64,000 nt of DNA from Nocardia crassostreae (GTDB lineage Bacteria > Actinomycetota > Actinomycetes > Mycobacteriales > Mycobacteriaceae), in contig NZ_BDCH01000019.1 of the NCBI RefSeq assembly GCF_001613405.1, forward strand, positions 62,001-126,000. The letters are read 5' to 3'. This document shows positions 44,149-53,017 of this stretch, piece by piece. The notes under the pieces are model-generated. The model was not told where the DNA came from, did no database searches, and saw only the letters and a list, made by a program, of their open reading frames with translations. A program made the translations under genes and the position numbers. How positions within the stretch are numbered: the first letter of the stretch is position 1; every line of letters starts with the position of its first letter.

Positions 44149-45735
44149 GTGAGCACCAATGACCCGCTGGCCCTGACCGAACTCTTCCACGGCGGCGGCG
44201 AGCCCTGGCTGCCGCTGCTGCGGCCCGTGATCGAGGCGCAGCCCAATGCCGCCATGTACATCGGCCCGAGTCGCGGCCCGCAGGTCGTCCCTGTCCGGGA
44301 GTTGACCTTCCAGGCGCTCAAACCCAATCCGCCGCACAAGTGGAAGGTCGTCGCCCTCGGCCAGAATCCGTATCCGCGGCCGGAAAGCGCCACCGGAATC
44401 GCCATGTTCGACAACACATTCCATGATTGGAAGGACAGTCAGTTCGGCCGCGTGGTGAGCATCCGCTGCATCATCAAGGCGGCGGCCGTGTGGAAGTACG
44501 GCATTCCCAAGAAGACTCCGATCGCCGATATCCGCGCCCTGCTGCGCGAGCGCGACACCGTGCAGCCGCCGGAATGGTTCCAGGCCATGCTCACCCAGGG
44601 CGTGCTGCTGCTGAACGCGGCCCTCACCGCCAGCGCCGACGGGGCGCTCGGGACCGATCAGCACACAGCGTTCTGGCGGCCGGTGGTGGAGCGGATCGTC
44701 GAAGAGATCCTGCGCGCCAAGCAGAATGCCGACCCGGCCGACCGCGGGGTGGTCTTCGCGTGGTGGGGTGCGCACGCACGAAATCTCAAGACTGTCGTGC
44801 TGCGGCTGCAAAAGAAGTATCCGGATGTCGACGTCCGGCACGTGGATCACGCCAATCCCGCGGCGCAGGGCGATATCTTCTGCAACGGAGACCATTTCGG
44901 CACGGTGAACGCGGCGCTGGCGGCGTTGGGCCTCGACGAGATCGACTGGTTGCCGAGCACCGGCTGGAACAAGGCGGCCGAGACCGGCGGAGCCGATCAC
45001 AAGGTCGCCGAGCGCCTGGGCGCGTTCATCGCCTCCACCATGGAGTTGCACCAGCTGTATCTGGAACGACTGGCGAGCGTCAAGGACGAGGGCCTGGTCC
45101 TGCCCGCCATCACCGGCGTCTTCGACACGCCCCTCATGAACTTCGAGGACGCCATCGCCCCCGTGGCCCGGCAGCTGTCGGGTCTCGACTGGCACGCCAG
45201 GCAATCACGCGACTTCGGCAAGGAACGCGCCGACCAACACACCACCGCCCTGTCCGCCGATGCGATTGCCGCCCTTCACCTTTACACCTGCGAGTCCGCC
45301 TTCTACCGGGAGATCAATGCCGTCCTGCGCTCGACGGACCGCACGCGACTCACCCCGTATCTTCCCTATCTGCGGCTGCTGTTCGCGGCGGTCTCGGGCC
45401 TGCCCGCCCGCAGCGAACCCCTGTGGCGCGGCGTCTCACTGGACCTGCGCCGCCAGTATCCGAAGGGCCGCACCATCACCTGGTGGGGTGTGTCCTCCTG
45501 CACCTCGAAACCCGCCGTGGCCCATTCGTTCCTCGGAAGCCGCGGCAAGCGAACGCTTTTCGAGGTGCACCCCACCCGCGCGGTCAGCATCCGCAATTTC
45601 TCGGCCTTCACCGGCGAGGAGGAATTCATCCTGCTGCCCGGCACCCAGCTGGAGGTGACCGACGTCCGGGCCGAACGCGGCGGCCTGTGCGTCGTCGAGC
45701 TCACCGAATCGGCCGAGCAACCCCTCGTGTCCTGA
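44149..45735 (+). CDS. Uracil-DNA-glycosylase-like domain fused to R-S-E ADP-ribosyltransferase
   Basis: A 528-aa fusion. Residues about 60-270 follow family 1 uracil-DNA glycosylases: VVALGQNPYP (71-76; normally GQDPYH), QGVLLLNAALT, VFAWWGAHA, DHANPAAQGD in place of the HPSP loop, and HFGTVNAAL...IDW at the end. The catalytic Asp is Asn73 and the YH His is Pro. Residues about 345-520 follow the arginine-type ADP-ribosyltransferases: HLYT...INAVLR helix, LWRGV (Arg427), WWGVSSCTS (the STS position), FSAF, and EEEFILLPGT (ExE 490-492). All three R-S-E elements are intact. No signal peptide. It is divergent from a macro-domain gene over 116 bp. It may modify DNA or a DNA-bound protein with ADP-ribose; this is inference. 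Confidence 0.85.
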   Translation: MSTNDPLALTELFHGGGEPWLPLLRPVIEAQPNAAMYIGPSRGPQVVPVRELTFQALKPNPPHKWKVVALGQNPYPRPESATGIAMFDNTFHDWKDSQFGRVVSIRCIIKAAAVWKYGIPKKTPIADIRALLRERDTVQPPEWFQAMLTQGVLLLNAALTASADGALGTDQHTAFWRPVVERIVEEILRAKQNADPADRGVVFAWWGAHARNLKTVVLRLQKKYPDVDVRHVDHANPAAQGDIFCNGDHFGTVNAALAALGLDEIDWLPSTGWNKAAETGGADHKVAERLGAFIASTMELHQLYLERLASVKDEGLVLPAITGVFDTPLMNFEDAIAPVARQLSGLDWHARQSRDFGKERADQHTTALSADAIAALHLYTCESAFYREINAVLRSTDRTRLTPYLPYLRLLFAAVSGLPARSEPLWRGVSLDLRRQYPKGRTITWWGVSSCTSKPAVAHSFLGSRGKRTLFEVHPTRAVSIRNFSAFTGEEEFILLPGTQLEVTDVRAERGGLCVVELTESAEQPLVS

Positions 45736-45808
45736 GCCATTGGCGAAGTCGGCGCGGCGCGAGGACACTGGGGTCGTAGCGCCGACCTCGTCTCCAGGAG
45801 CACATGCG

Positions 45809-46192
45809 ATGGCAACCAACGGCCCGTTCGGAATCGATCCGGAAGAGTTCGAACGCGCGCTGCGGGAAGCGGGCATAGAGGTCCGCGACCTGATCGCCAA
45901 GGCAGGCGAATACCTCGACCGCTCCAGCGCCAACCCCCTGGCCTCGCTGCTCGGCCAGTTCATCCAGCCCGAGCGCACCCAGTCCCCGAAGACCGAGGGC
46001 CCCACCACCGGCGAAACGGGTAGCGGCGTCTGGGCCATCTACACCCTCGACGACACCGGCTCCGCCCGCGTGGACCAGGTCTTCCCCACCGAACTCGAGG
46101 CCCTGCGCGCCCACCGCGACAACACCGACGACCGCCGCCGCGTCCGCTTCCTGCCCTACGGCGTCCCCGCCAGCGCGCTCGACGCGACCTGA
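45809..46192 (+). CDS. Hypothetical 127-aa protein
   Basis: A small acidic protein. The N-terminal half is amphipathic helix (DPEEFERALREAGIEVRDLI), then a Thr/Pro-rich linker, then a beta segment (GSGVWAIYTLDDTGSARVDQVF) and a charged helix. ATG 45809 has AGGAG 8 bp upstream. There is no signal peptide or known motif. It lies 73 bp after the UNG-ADP-ribosyltransferase gene on the same strand, so it could be co-expressed with it. Confidence 0.65.
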   Translation: MATNGPFGIDPEEFERALREAGIEVRDLIAKAGEYLDRSSANPLASLLGQFIQPERTQSPKTEGPTTGETGSGVWAIYTLDDTGSARVDQVFPTELEALRAHRDNTDDRRRVRFLPYGVPASALDAT

Positions 46193-46206
46193 GCGACCGG
46201 CCCGGG

Positions 46207-46911
46207 TTACTTCGACGGCGGGAATTTGCCGTTGGCCTGGACCTTTCCGCCGGACAGGGTGAAGGTCACGATGCTGGGGCCGCCTTCGGGGCAGCACAGG
46301 GCTTCGTTGGAGGTCAGCCAGCGGTATTGGACGCGCACGGTGTCTTTGGTTTTGCCGAGTACTTCGGTGTAGCCGTACCGGTTCGCGGTGGCGGTGCCCA
46401 GCCAGGTGCCGTTGGTGAAGAAGAGGATGTGCACCCAGGGGTGGATGTTTCCGGAGGTCACCGTCATCCAGGACAGGGTGTTGGTGCAGCCGTTGTCGAT
46501 CGGGTCCTCGCTCGCGTCGCTGACGTACCACGGGCCTGCTTCGGGCACCGCGAGACTGGCGATGGCATCGCCTGCCAGCTGGGACTTCACGTCGAAGCAG
46601 TTGCCTCGACCGCTGCCATTGGGGGCCGGATCCTCGGTCACCGGCGCGACCGTGGGCGGTTGCTGCGGAGCGGTGGTTTCCCCGCCGCTTGTCCCGCTTT
46701 GATCACCGCTCGTGCCCTCGCCCTGCTCACCGCTGGTGCCGCCGCCCGGATTCCCGCCCGGCTTCGTCACCGTGGAGGTGACCACCGCACTCGGAGTCGA
46801 AGTGCCGCCCTGGTTCGGGCCGCCGCCTTGACTCGAGGTCGTGCCACATCCGCTGGCGCTCACCAGCATTCCCGCCGCGAGCAGGCCGAACACCATCGAC
46901 TTCGCTTTCAC
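46207..46911 (-). CDS. LppP/LprE-type lipoprotein
   Basis: A 234-aa exported lipoprotein. GTG 46911 follows GGGAGT and gives a signal peptide with lipobox SASGC near residue 22. A long Gly/Ser/Thr/Pro linker (about 25-95) leads to a folded domain (GNCFDVKSQLAG, WVHILFFTNGTWLGTAT, VRVQYRW), typical of the LppP/LprE family of mycolic-acid bacteria. Function in the envelope is unknown; mycobacterial members have been tied to efflux and stress survival. It is convergent with the preceding small gene. Confidence 0.82.
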   Translation of the reverse strand: MKAKSMVFGLLAAGMLVSASGCGTTSSQGGGPNQGGTSTPSAVVTSTVTKPGGNPGGGTSGEQGEGTSGDQSGTSGGETTAPQQPPTVAPVTEDPAPNGSGRGNCFDVKSQLAGDAIASLAVPEAGPWYVSDASEDPIDNGCTNTLSWMTVTSGNIHPWVHILFFTNGTWLGTATANRYGYTEVLGKTKDTVRVQYRWLTSNEALCCPEGGPSIVTFTLSGGKVQANGKFPPSK

Positions 46912-47025
46912 GATCACTCCCGATTCCTCCCCGACCCCGACACCTACACCTTCGACCGTAGGGTGCCGCCCACCCCGGCGTTATCCGGCGAATGCCCTAA
47001 CCACCCGCGGCACAGGCGAATAGGG

Positions 47026-47613
47026 TCACGGGCGGCTGTCGGGCGACGGCAGCAGCACCCGGTGCAGGACAGCGGCCGCCGCGGCGGCGAGGAGCGCGCC
47101 GTCGAGGTAGTGGCAGGCCATCGCACCGAAATAGGTGGGGCCGCCCCAGGCATTGACGGTGAAATTCGGGTCCAGACCGGCGAGAATTTGCAGACCGATC
47201 CGCCAGGGGCAGTAGGCCAGGAGCGCCAGGAAAGGGATGGCGAGCAGGGATCGGAGCAGGGCCGTGGGGTGACGGAAGATCGAAAGCGCGGTGTGCGCAA
47301 GCCTTTTCGCTGCCGGTGCGCCGAGGGGAGCGAGCAGCAGGCGGGTTGGCGACGGTGCGCGTCGGAATATCCGCCAGCCGATCGCGACAGCCAGGACGAG
47401 GAGGACCAGATGCGGGCCCCAAGCGGCCGTGCCCGCCACGTGCGTCGGGGGCTCCGGCGAGCGGTTCAGGAAGACCATGCCGCCCGCTGCGATGCCCCAC
47501 CCGAGGGAGCCGACAGCAATGGCGGTCGACGGGACCGACAGCCGAAACGGCTCGGCGGGCGCGGGGAGGTCTCCGGAACCGGGCCGGAGGTGCTGAGTCT
47601 CTCGATGGTTCAT
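47026..47613 (-). CDS. Four-helix membrane protein of unknown function
   Basis: A 195-aa protein with four hydrophobic helices (about 28-48, 65-82, 118-138 and 170-188), short loops and a basic region in the middle. No catalytic motif. ATG 47613 lies 77 bp from the divergent histidine kinase start, so the two may share a promoter and the kinase may sense something related to this protein. The family is not recognised. Confidence 0.7.
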   Translation of the reverse strand: MNHRETQHLRPGSGDLPAPAEPFRLSVPSTAIAVGSLGWGIAAGGMVFLNRSPEPPTHVAGTAAWGPHLVLLVLAVAIGWRIFRRAPSPTRLLLAPLGAPAAKRLAHTALSIFRHPTALLRSLLAIPFLALLAYCPWRIGLQILAGLDPNFTVNAWGGPTYFGAMACHYLDGALLAAAAAAVLHRVLLPSPDSRP

Positions 47614-47690
47614 GCCTCGAGCTTCGCGCGCACGGCCCCGCCGTGTCGTCGGCCCACGGCCGCGAGATCAGGTCCGACCCGAGGCGGACG

Positions 47691-49247
47691 GTGGCGGTTC
47701 GGTCCGCCTCGAGGTTGATTCGCGCGGTCGACCCAGGGCCCGACTGGCTCGATATCGCCCTTGCGGTCGCCTGTTTCGCGGTCTTCACCGGGCCACTGCT
47801 GATCGGCCTCACCGACGGGATCGGATCGAAACCGATGATCGCGGCCTACGGGGCCGCCGCGGTCGCGCCGCTGCTGCTCCGCCGCCGCCTGCCGCTCACC
47901 GTGCTGTTCGCCGTGACGGCCGTGCTGTGCGTGGCCGCCCTCGCCGGTGTGCGGTTCACGCCATGGGTGAGCAATGCGGGACCGGCCTTCGGCGTGGCCG
48001 TGCTGACCCTCGCCGATCGGCGGCCGCGCCGGGAGTCGCTGCTCGCCACCGGTGCGACGCTCATCGCCGTCTACATCACCATGATGGCCGCATTCCATTG
48101 GCACACCGATCAGGATCAGAACTTCGTGCAGCTGATCGTCGCGGTTCCGGCCTGGCTGGCCGGGGACATGCTGCGCACCCGCCGCGCGTACCGCCGCGCA
48201 CTCACCGAGCAGCGGCGCGCCCGGGATGCGGAGGCGGAGCTCAGGACTCGCGCCGAGGAGCGGCTGCGAGTGGCGCGAGACGTACACGATCTGCTCTCGC
48301 ATACCTTGAGCATGGTGGCCGTCCGGTCGGGCGTGGCCCGGCTGGTCATCGATCACAACCCCGAGGAGGCGCGCCTGGCGCTGACCACCATCGAGACCGC
48401 CAGCAGATCCGCCTTGACCGAACTGCGGGCGGTGCTCGCGCAAATCCGCGAACCCACACCCCCGGACGACGACCCCGCCGAACCCGGACTCGACGAGATC
48501 GCGGGCCTGATCGCCCGCATCGGCCACGACGGCCTGATCGTGGACCAGAGCGTTTCCGGCACCCCCGCCGACTACCCGCCACTGCTCCAGACCACGGTGT
48601 ACCGCATTGTGCAGGAAGCACTCACGAACATCGTCAAGCACGCGCACACCGACCGCGCGCGGATCGAGATCCAGCACGAACCGCACACCCTCACCGTATC
48701 CATCGCCGACGACGGGCCGGTCACACCGGGCCCGCGCGGCAGCGTGAACCCCGCGGTTTCGGGACTCGCCGACAACCCTCGCGGGCCCGGCGACAACGAC
48801 CCGAGACTCGACAACAGCGACCCGGAACTCGGCAACAGCGAACTGGGGCTCGGCAGCAATCCAGGGCTCTGCAACAGCAATCCGGAGCTAAGCAGCAGCG
48901 ATCCGGAGCTCAGCGGCAGCGGCCCGGACCTCAGCAGCAGCGGCCCGGACCTCAGCAGCATCGGCCCGGACCTCAGCAGCAGCGATCCCGACCTCAGCAG
49001 CAGCGATCCCGACCTCAGCAGCAGCGATCCCGACCTCAGCAGCAGCGATCCCGACCTCAGCAGCAGCGATCCCGACCTCAGCAGCAGCGGTTCGGACCTC
49101 AGCGGCAGCGGTTCGGGTCTCGGGCTGGCCGGGATGCGGGAGCGGGTGGCGCTGTTCGACGGGCGGTTCGAGGCGGGGCCGCGGCCCGGCGGCGGGTTCA
49201 CCGTCACCGCGAGTTTCCCCATCGGCGAGGATGGACGCCATGGCTGA
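47691..49247 (+). CDS. Two-component sensor histidine kinase (NarL/DesK type) with a repeat-rich ATP-lid insertion
   Basis: A 518-aa sensor kinase. About five to six N-terminal helices form the sensor (about 18-165). The HisKA_3 dimerisation box has the phospho-accepting His in RVARDVHDLLSHTLSMV. The ATPase domain has the N box (YRIVQEALTNIVKHAH), the D-x-G box SIADDGP and the G2 box GSGLGLAGMRERV. Between the D and G2 boxes, where 15-20 residues are normal, there are about 130 residues rich in Ser, Asp, Pro, Leu and Gly, including five identical DLSSSDP heptads. The start (GTG 47691) is uncertain. It overlaps the response regulator gene by 8 bp. Confidence 0.88.
   Translation: MAVRSASRLIRAVDPGPDWLDIALAVACFAVFTGPLLIGLTDGIGSKPMIAAYGAAAVAPLLLRRRLPLTVLFAVTAVLCVAALAGVRFTPWVSNAGPAFGVAVLTLADRRPRRESLLATGATLIAVYITMMAAFHWHTDQDQNFVQLIVAVPAWLAGDMLRTRRAYRRALTEQRRARDAEAELRTRAEERLRVARDVHDLLSHTLSMVAVRSGVARLVIDHNPEEARLALTTIETASRSALTELRAVLAQIREPTPPDDDPAEPGLDEIAGLIARIGHDGLIVDQSVSGTPADYPPLLQTTVYRIVQEALTNIVKHAHTDRARIEIQHEPHTLTVSIADDGPVTPGPRGSVNPAVSGLADNPRGPGDNDPRLDNSDPELGNSELGLGSNPGLCNSNPELSSSDPELSGSGPDLSSSGPDLSSIGPDLSSSDPDLSSSDPDLSSSDPDLSSSDPDLSSSDPDLSSSGSDLSGSGSGLGLAGMRERVALFDGRFEAGPRPGGGFTVTASFPIGEDGRHG
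48969..49073 (+). repeat. Five perfect 21-bp tandem repeats inside the kinase gene
   Basis: The 21-bp unit encodes DLSSSDP and is repeated five times without a base change at 48969-48989, 48990-49010, 49011-49031, 49032-49052 and 49053-49073. Degenerate copies flank it (about 48824-48968 and 49074-49119). The unit is a multiple of three, so copy-number change by slippage would keep the frame. Confidence 0.95.
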
Positions 49248-49935
49248 CGCCTCCCCCGCGACCGGACGGCACCCGATCCGGGTGCTCATCGCCGATGACG
49301 AAGCGCTGGTGCGGGCGGGATTCCGGGTCCTGGTCGAGGCCGCGCCGGATCTCACCGTGATCGGCGAGGCCGGTAATGGCGGCGAAGCCGTGCGCCTGAC
49401 CCGCAGCCTGCACCCCGACGTCGTTCTCATGGATATCCGCATGCCGATCATGGACGGCCTGGAAGCCATGCGGCACATCGCATCCGACGGCACTGACGCC
49501 CCAAACGTGCTCATAGTGACCACCTTCGATCAGGACGAGCACGTCTTCCGCGCATTGCGCTGCGGCGCAGCCGGATTCATCCTCAAGGACTCGCCCCCCG
49601 AGCAGCTGTTGCACGCGATCCGCGTCGTGGCCGCCGGTGACGCCCTCCTGACCCCGAACATCACCCGCCGCCTCATCACCGCCTTCGCCCGCCACCCCGC
49701 CACTCCCGCAACCGAATCCACCCTCCCCGCCACCCTCACCGACCGCGAACGCGAGGTCCTCGCCCACATCGCCACCGGCCGCTCCAACGCCGAAATCGCC
49801 ACCGCCCTCCACCTCGGCGTCGCCACCGTCAAGACCCACGTCGGCCGCCTGCTCACCAAACTCGACGCCCGCGACCGTGCCCAACTCGTCGTCCTCGCCT
49901 ACGAAACCGGAACGGTCACCCCCGGCGGCCGATGA
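49240..49935 (+). CDS. NarL/LuxR-type response regulator
   Basis: A 231-aa response regulator. The receiver domain starts RVLIADDEALVRAGF, the phospho-Asp is in VVLMDIRMP, and the switch Thr/Lys residues are in LIVTTFDQD and FILKDSPP. The C-terminal LuxR HTH is LTDREREVLAHIATGRSNAEIATALHLGVATVKTHV. It is co-translated with the histidine kinase by overlap and so is its partner; targets are unknown. ATG 49231 is an alternative start. Codon use becomes very C-rich in the last third but stays in frame. Confidence 0.94.
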   Translation: MADASPATGRHPIRVLIADDEALVRAGFRVLVEAAPDLTVIGEAGNGGEAVRLTRSLHPDVVLMDIRMPIMDGLEAMRHIASDGTDAPNVLIVTTFDQDEHVFRALRCGAAGFILKDSPPEQLLHAIRVVAAGDALLTPNITRRLITAFARHPATPATESTLPATLTDREREVLAHIATGRSNAEIATALHLGVATVKTHVGRLLTKLDARDRAQLVVLAYETGTVTPGGR

Positions 49936-49947
49936 AACCACCCGCAT

Positions 49948-50247
49948 TCAGTCCACTACGACACCATCGACAAGAACCGCGAAAACCGCCGCATCCCAAG
50001 GCGTTGCGTCCACCCCCGCCAGAATCGCATCCAACAGCGGCGCATACGCCAGGCTCCCCGGCCCATAGTGCCCACCGGCCCGCGCACTCGCCATCACGGC
50101 CCGGATGATGATCGCGTACACCTCGGCAAGCGGCACCGCGACGGTACTCCCCGCAGCCTCGGCACCCTGCAACAGATACTCCGCAGCAGCGATAACGTCT
50201 GCCAGCACCCGGATTTCGAGCTCACGCGCACTGTCGGCCGGATACAT
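49948..50247 (-). CDS. Hypothetical 99-aa helical protein
   Basis: A small, mostly helical protein (MYPADSARELEIRVLADVIAAAEYLLQ, then AVPLAEVYAIIIRAVMASARAGGHYGPG). ATG 50247 lies just downstream of another short same-strand frame. The Ala-rich helices and the Gly-His-Tyr turn look like a folded cytoplasmic protein, but no family is recognised. It is convergent with the response regulator (12-bp gap). Confidence 0.55.
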   Translation of the reverse strand: MYPADSARELEIRVLADVIAAAEYLLQGAEAAGSTVAVPLAEVYAIIIRAVMASARAGGHYGPGSLAYAPLLDAILAGVDATPWDAAVFAVLVDGVVVD

Positions 50248-50251
50248 GCGA

Positions 50252-50449
50252 TCACCACGCTCGATGTTTGCCGTGCAGGCGATGAGTATTGCGGAGCGGC
50301 ACACGGTGGAACTCGAATCCGCCCCCACACACCGGCGCTGTCGGCGCGTCTGAGGCCGGGGAGTCGGCTGCCGCATCCAATAGCGCGCTCATCGACAGGA
50401 TGAGGCAACCGACCAGAACGACGACCAACGCGATTGTTTCCCAAAGCAT
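50252..50449 (-). CDS. Possible 65-aa single-helix membrane protein
   Basis: The frame begins with a strong hydrophobic helix (MLWETIALVVVLVGCLILSM) and then a soluble tail of about 40 residues. It ends 4 bp before the start of the next small gene, so the two could be translated together. A small membrane protein is plausible, but there is no family evidence. Confidence 0.4.
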   Translation of the reverse strand: MLWETIALVVVLVGCLILSMSALLDAAADSPASDAPTAPVCGGGFEFHRVPLRNTHRLHGKHRAW

Positions 50450-50607
50450 TACGAGCCTCCTCGCCGGTGCTTATCGCAGCTTCAGCTGTCTGTGGAGACC
50501 ATTGTGTTCGCGGAAACCCACACGGAAACAACAATTTGAGAAATAAAATTGAAGTGTGCAGTGCACGTGTGCGTGAAGAACACTCCCCAGATAGCGAGGC
50601 TAACGAA

Positions 50608-51510
50608 ATGGCCGGTTTGACGTTCTCCCGCACGGATTTCGGAAGTTTCATTCAGGGAATGCGAAAGCGCGCCCCACATACGGCGTTGTCGAGAGCGGCG
50701 GATCATCTCGAAGTGACCCGGTTTGTGTTGATGCGCATGGAGGAGGGATTGCCGACGAAGCAAACGACACCGCAGTTGAAGAGCCTGCTCGAATACTACG
50801 AAGCCTCTCAATCGGATACCACGCAGGCATTGCGACTGTGGGCCGAAGTTCGCGAACAAGACAAATCCGCCAAGGCGCAAGGAAATTCGAAAGGATTCTG
50901 GAAGGCGTACACCGACCAGATCGCCCCGAACTTTCCCAAGTTTCTACGCCTCGAAGGAGCAGCGAACCACATCGTGGCGCACCAGATCGTTGTGGTTCCA
51001 GGCTTGTTGCAGATACCGGACTACCGCCGCGCCATCGTTCGCATCAATGAACCCGAGTTGTCCGCAGTGGATTTGGAGCGCCGCCTCGAACTCACCGCAC
51101 ACCGCCAGGCACGGCTGAACGAATCCGATTTCCGGTTGGAGGTCTTCCTTTCGGAAGCAGTGCTGCGCCACCGTCCCGCGAGCGCGCCGTTCATGGCGGA
51201 CCAACTCGCCTGGCTGATGGAAGCAAGTGAGCGAACCAATGTCAGTATCCGCGTCGTTCCCTTCTCCACCGGGCCTCATCCTGGATTGACGATGCTGATC
51301 TTCACCCTGCTGCAGTTCCCGAAGGGCGCGAGTGGAATGACACTGCCGCCCGTGGTTTACGCCGAGGGCGCGATAGGCACGACGTTCCACGAGCACAGCG
51401 AGGAAGTCAACCAGTATCGACAGGCCATCGAAGGGTTGCGGGCGGTAGCGTTGACAGAACAGGGCACCCGAGACATGGTGTCGCGCATTGCGAAGGAGTA
51501 CGCGGCGTGA
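50608..51510 (+). CDS. XRE-family regulator with DUF5753-like (Scr1-type) C-terminal domain
   Basis: A 300-aa regulator. The N-terminal helix-turn-helix is FIQGMRKRAPHTALSRAADHLEVTRFVLMRMEEG. The C-terminal domain starts FWKAYTDQIAPNFPKFLRLEGAANHI and has VVPGLLQIPDYRRAI and SEAVLRHRPASAPFMADQLAWL, the typical DUF5753 pattern of actinobacterial regulators. Its stop overlaps the start of a DUF397 gene by 4 bp. Such pairs behave as regulator + small partner and are linked to development and antibiotic control in Streptomyces. GC is lower than in the surrounding genes. Confidence 0.9.
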   Translation: MAGLTFSRTDFGSFIQGMRKRAPHTALSRAADHLEVTRFVLMRMEEGLPTKQTTPQLKSLLEYYEASQSDTTQALRLWAEVREQDKSAKAQGNSKGFWKAYTDQIAPNFPKFLRLEGAANHIVAHQIVVVPGLLQIPDYRRAIVRINEPELSAVDLERRLELTAHRQARLNESDFRLEVFLSEAVLRHRPASAPFMADQLAWLMEASERTNVSIRVVPFSTGPHPGLTMLIFTLLQFPKGASGMTLPPVVYAEGAIGTTFHEHSEEVNQYRQAIEGLRAVALTEQGTRDMVSRIAKEYAA

Positions 51511-51695
51511 AAAATCCGGTGCGAGGCGAGTGGTACAAGTCGAGCCGGTCCGACGGTGGAAAACAGTGCGTCGAGGTCTATCACGACCTGGCCCGAACCG
51601 GCATACGCGACTCCAAAAACCCGACCGGTCCCGAACTATGGTTCAGCGGCGAACAGTGGGACCGGTTCCTACACAGCGGCATCTGGCAGGTCTGA
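51507..51695 (+). CDS. DUF397 protein, partner of the XRE regulator
   Basis: A 62-aa DUF397 protein with the family pattern WYKSSRSDGGKQCVEVYHD, VRDSKNPTGP-like segment (here IRDSKNPTGPELWFS) and EQWDRFLHSGIWQV. It starts by a 4-bp overlap with the upstream regulator (GTGA). The last 50 bp are duplicated at 59720-59770, showing where a copied segment begins. Confidence 0.92.
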   Translation: MKNPVRGEWYKSSRSDGGKQCVEVYHDLARTGIRDSKNPTGPELWFSGEQWDRFLHSGIWQV

Positions 51696-51790
51696 GCCGG
51701 GTCACGACGGCGGGATGAGGACATCGTCGAAGCGACCAACCCGAGCCGCCGTTCGCGGATGATGTCGAGCAGTCGACCGTAGGCATGGGC
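51649..51790 (+). repeat. Direct repeat copy A: DUF397 3' end + polysaccharide deacetylase 3' remnant
   Basis: The sequence from the DUF397 3' end (GAACAGTGGGACCGGTTCC) to about 51790 matches 59720-59860 with scattered differences. On the minus strand, about 51711-51790 reads AYGRLLDIIRERRLGLVAS, a decayed tail of the deacetylase whose intact copy is at 59773-60633 (VYGQLLDIIRERRLDLVTL). Confidence 0.8.
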
Positions 51791-51844
51791 CACCGCTCCC
51801 GCCCACCGTGAGAAGCCGTTTCCGAAACCGTCGGTGACTGTTGA

Positions 51845-52163
51845 TCAGGCAGCGAGTCGGGTTGTGGCGATGGAGATGCGGTGACCGGTGGGCAGTTGCC
51901 GGGCGGACGCGGAGGCGATGAACTGGTCGTGTAGTGCGTTGAGTTGTTCGTTGTCGAGAAGTGTTGTCTCGTAATATTTTTGGATCACCAGCTGCCAAAT
52001 CTGTTCGGGGTTGCCGCTGAGGCCGAGGGTGACCTGTTCCCAGATGACCGGCTCGAATCCGGCAGGGATGAGCAGTTCGTCGAGCGCCAGCGGCCTTGTC
52101 CGCAGTGAGGTCGTAGCTGGTTCGCCCGTCACCGGTCGGATGGGCGAACACGAACTCCGACAT
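51845..52163 (-). pseudogene. Methyltransferase C-terminal fragment, frameshifted
   Basis: A short remnant. Frame one from ATG 52163 reads MSEFVFAHPTGDGRTSYDLT; frame two carries on as LALDELLIPAGFEPVIWEQVTLG and LHDQFIASASARQLPTGH to the stop at 51845. The two overlap around 52090-52125. The layout (a FAHP-type strand, then AGFEPV) suggests the last third of a class I methyltransferase. The SAM-binding part is missing. Confidence 0.45.
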
Positions 52164-52279
52164 CGCTGTCGGTGCCCGATCATGCGCACTGTTGCCATCG
52201 CCGAGGTGGCCAACTTCATGCGCGGTCGGCGGATCAGAGGTTCGTCTCGAGGGTGAGTCCGGACGCTCGGGCGTAGGAG

Positions 52280-53017
<738 letters not shown>

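Noticed and set aside
48969..49073. CRISPR-like array
   Set aside because: The 21-bp units are contiguous with no spacers, keep the reading frame and lie inside the histidine kinase gene; they are coding tandem repeats.
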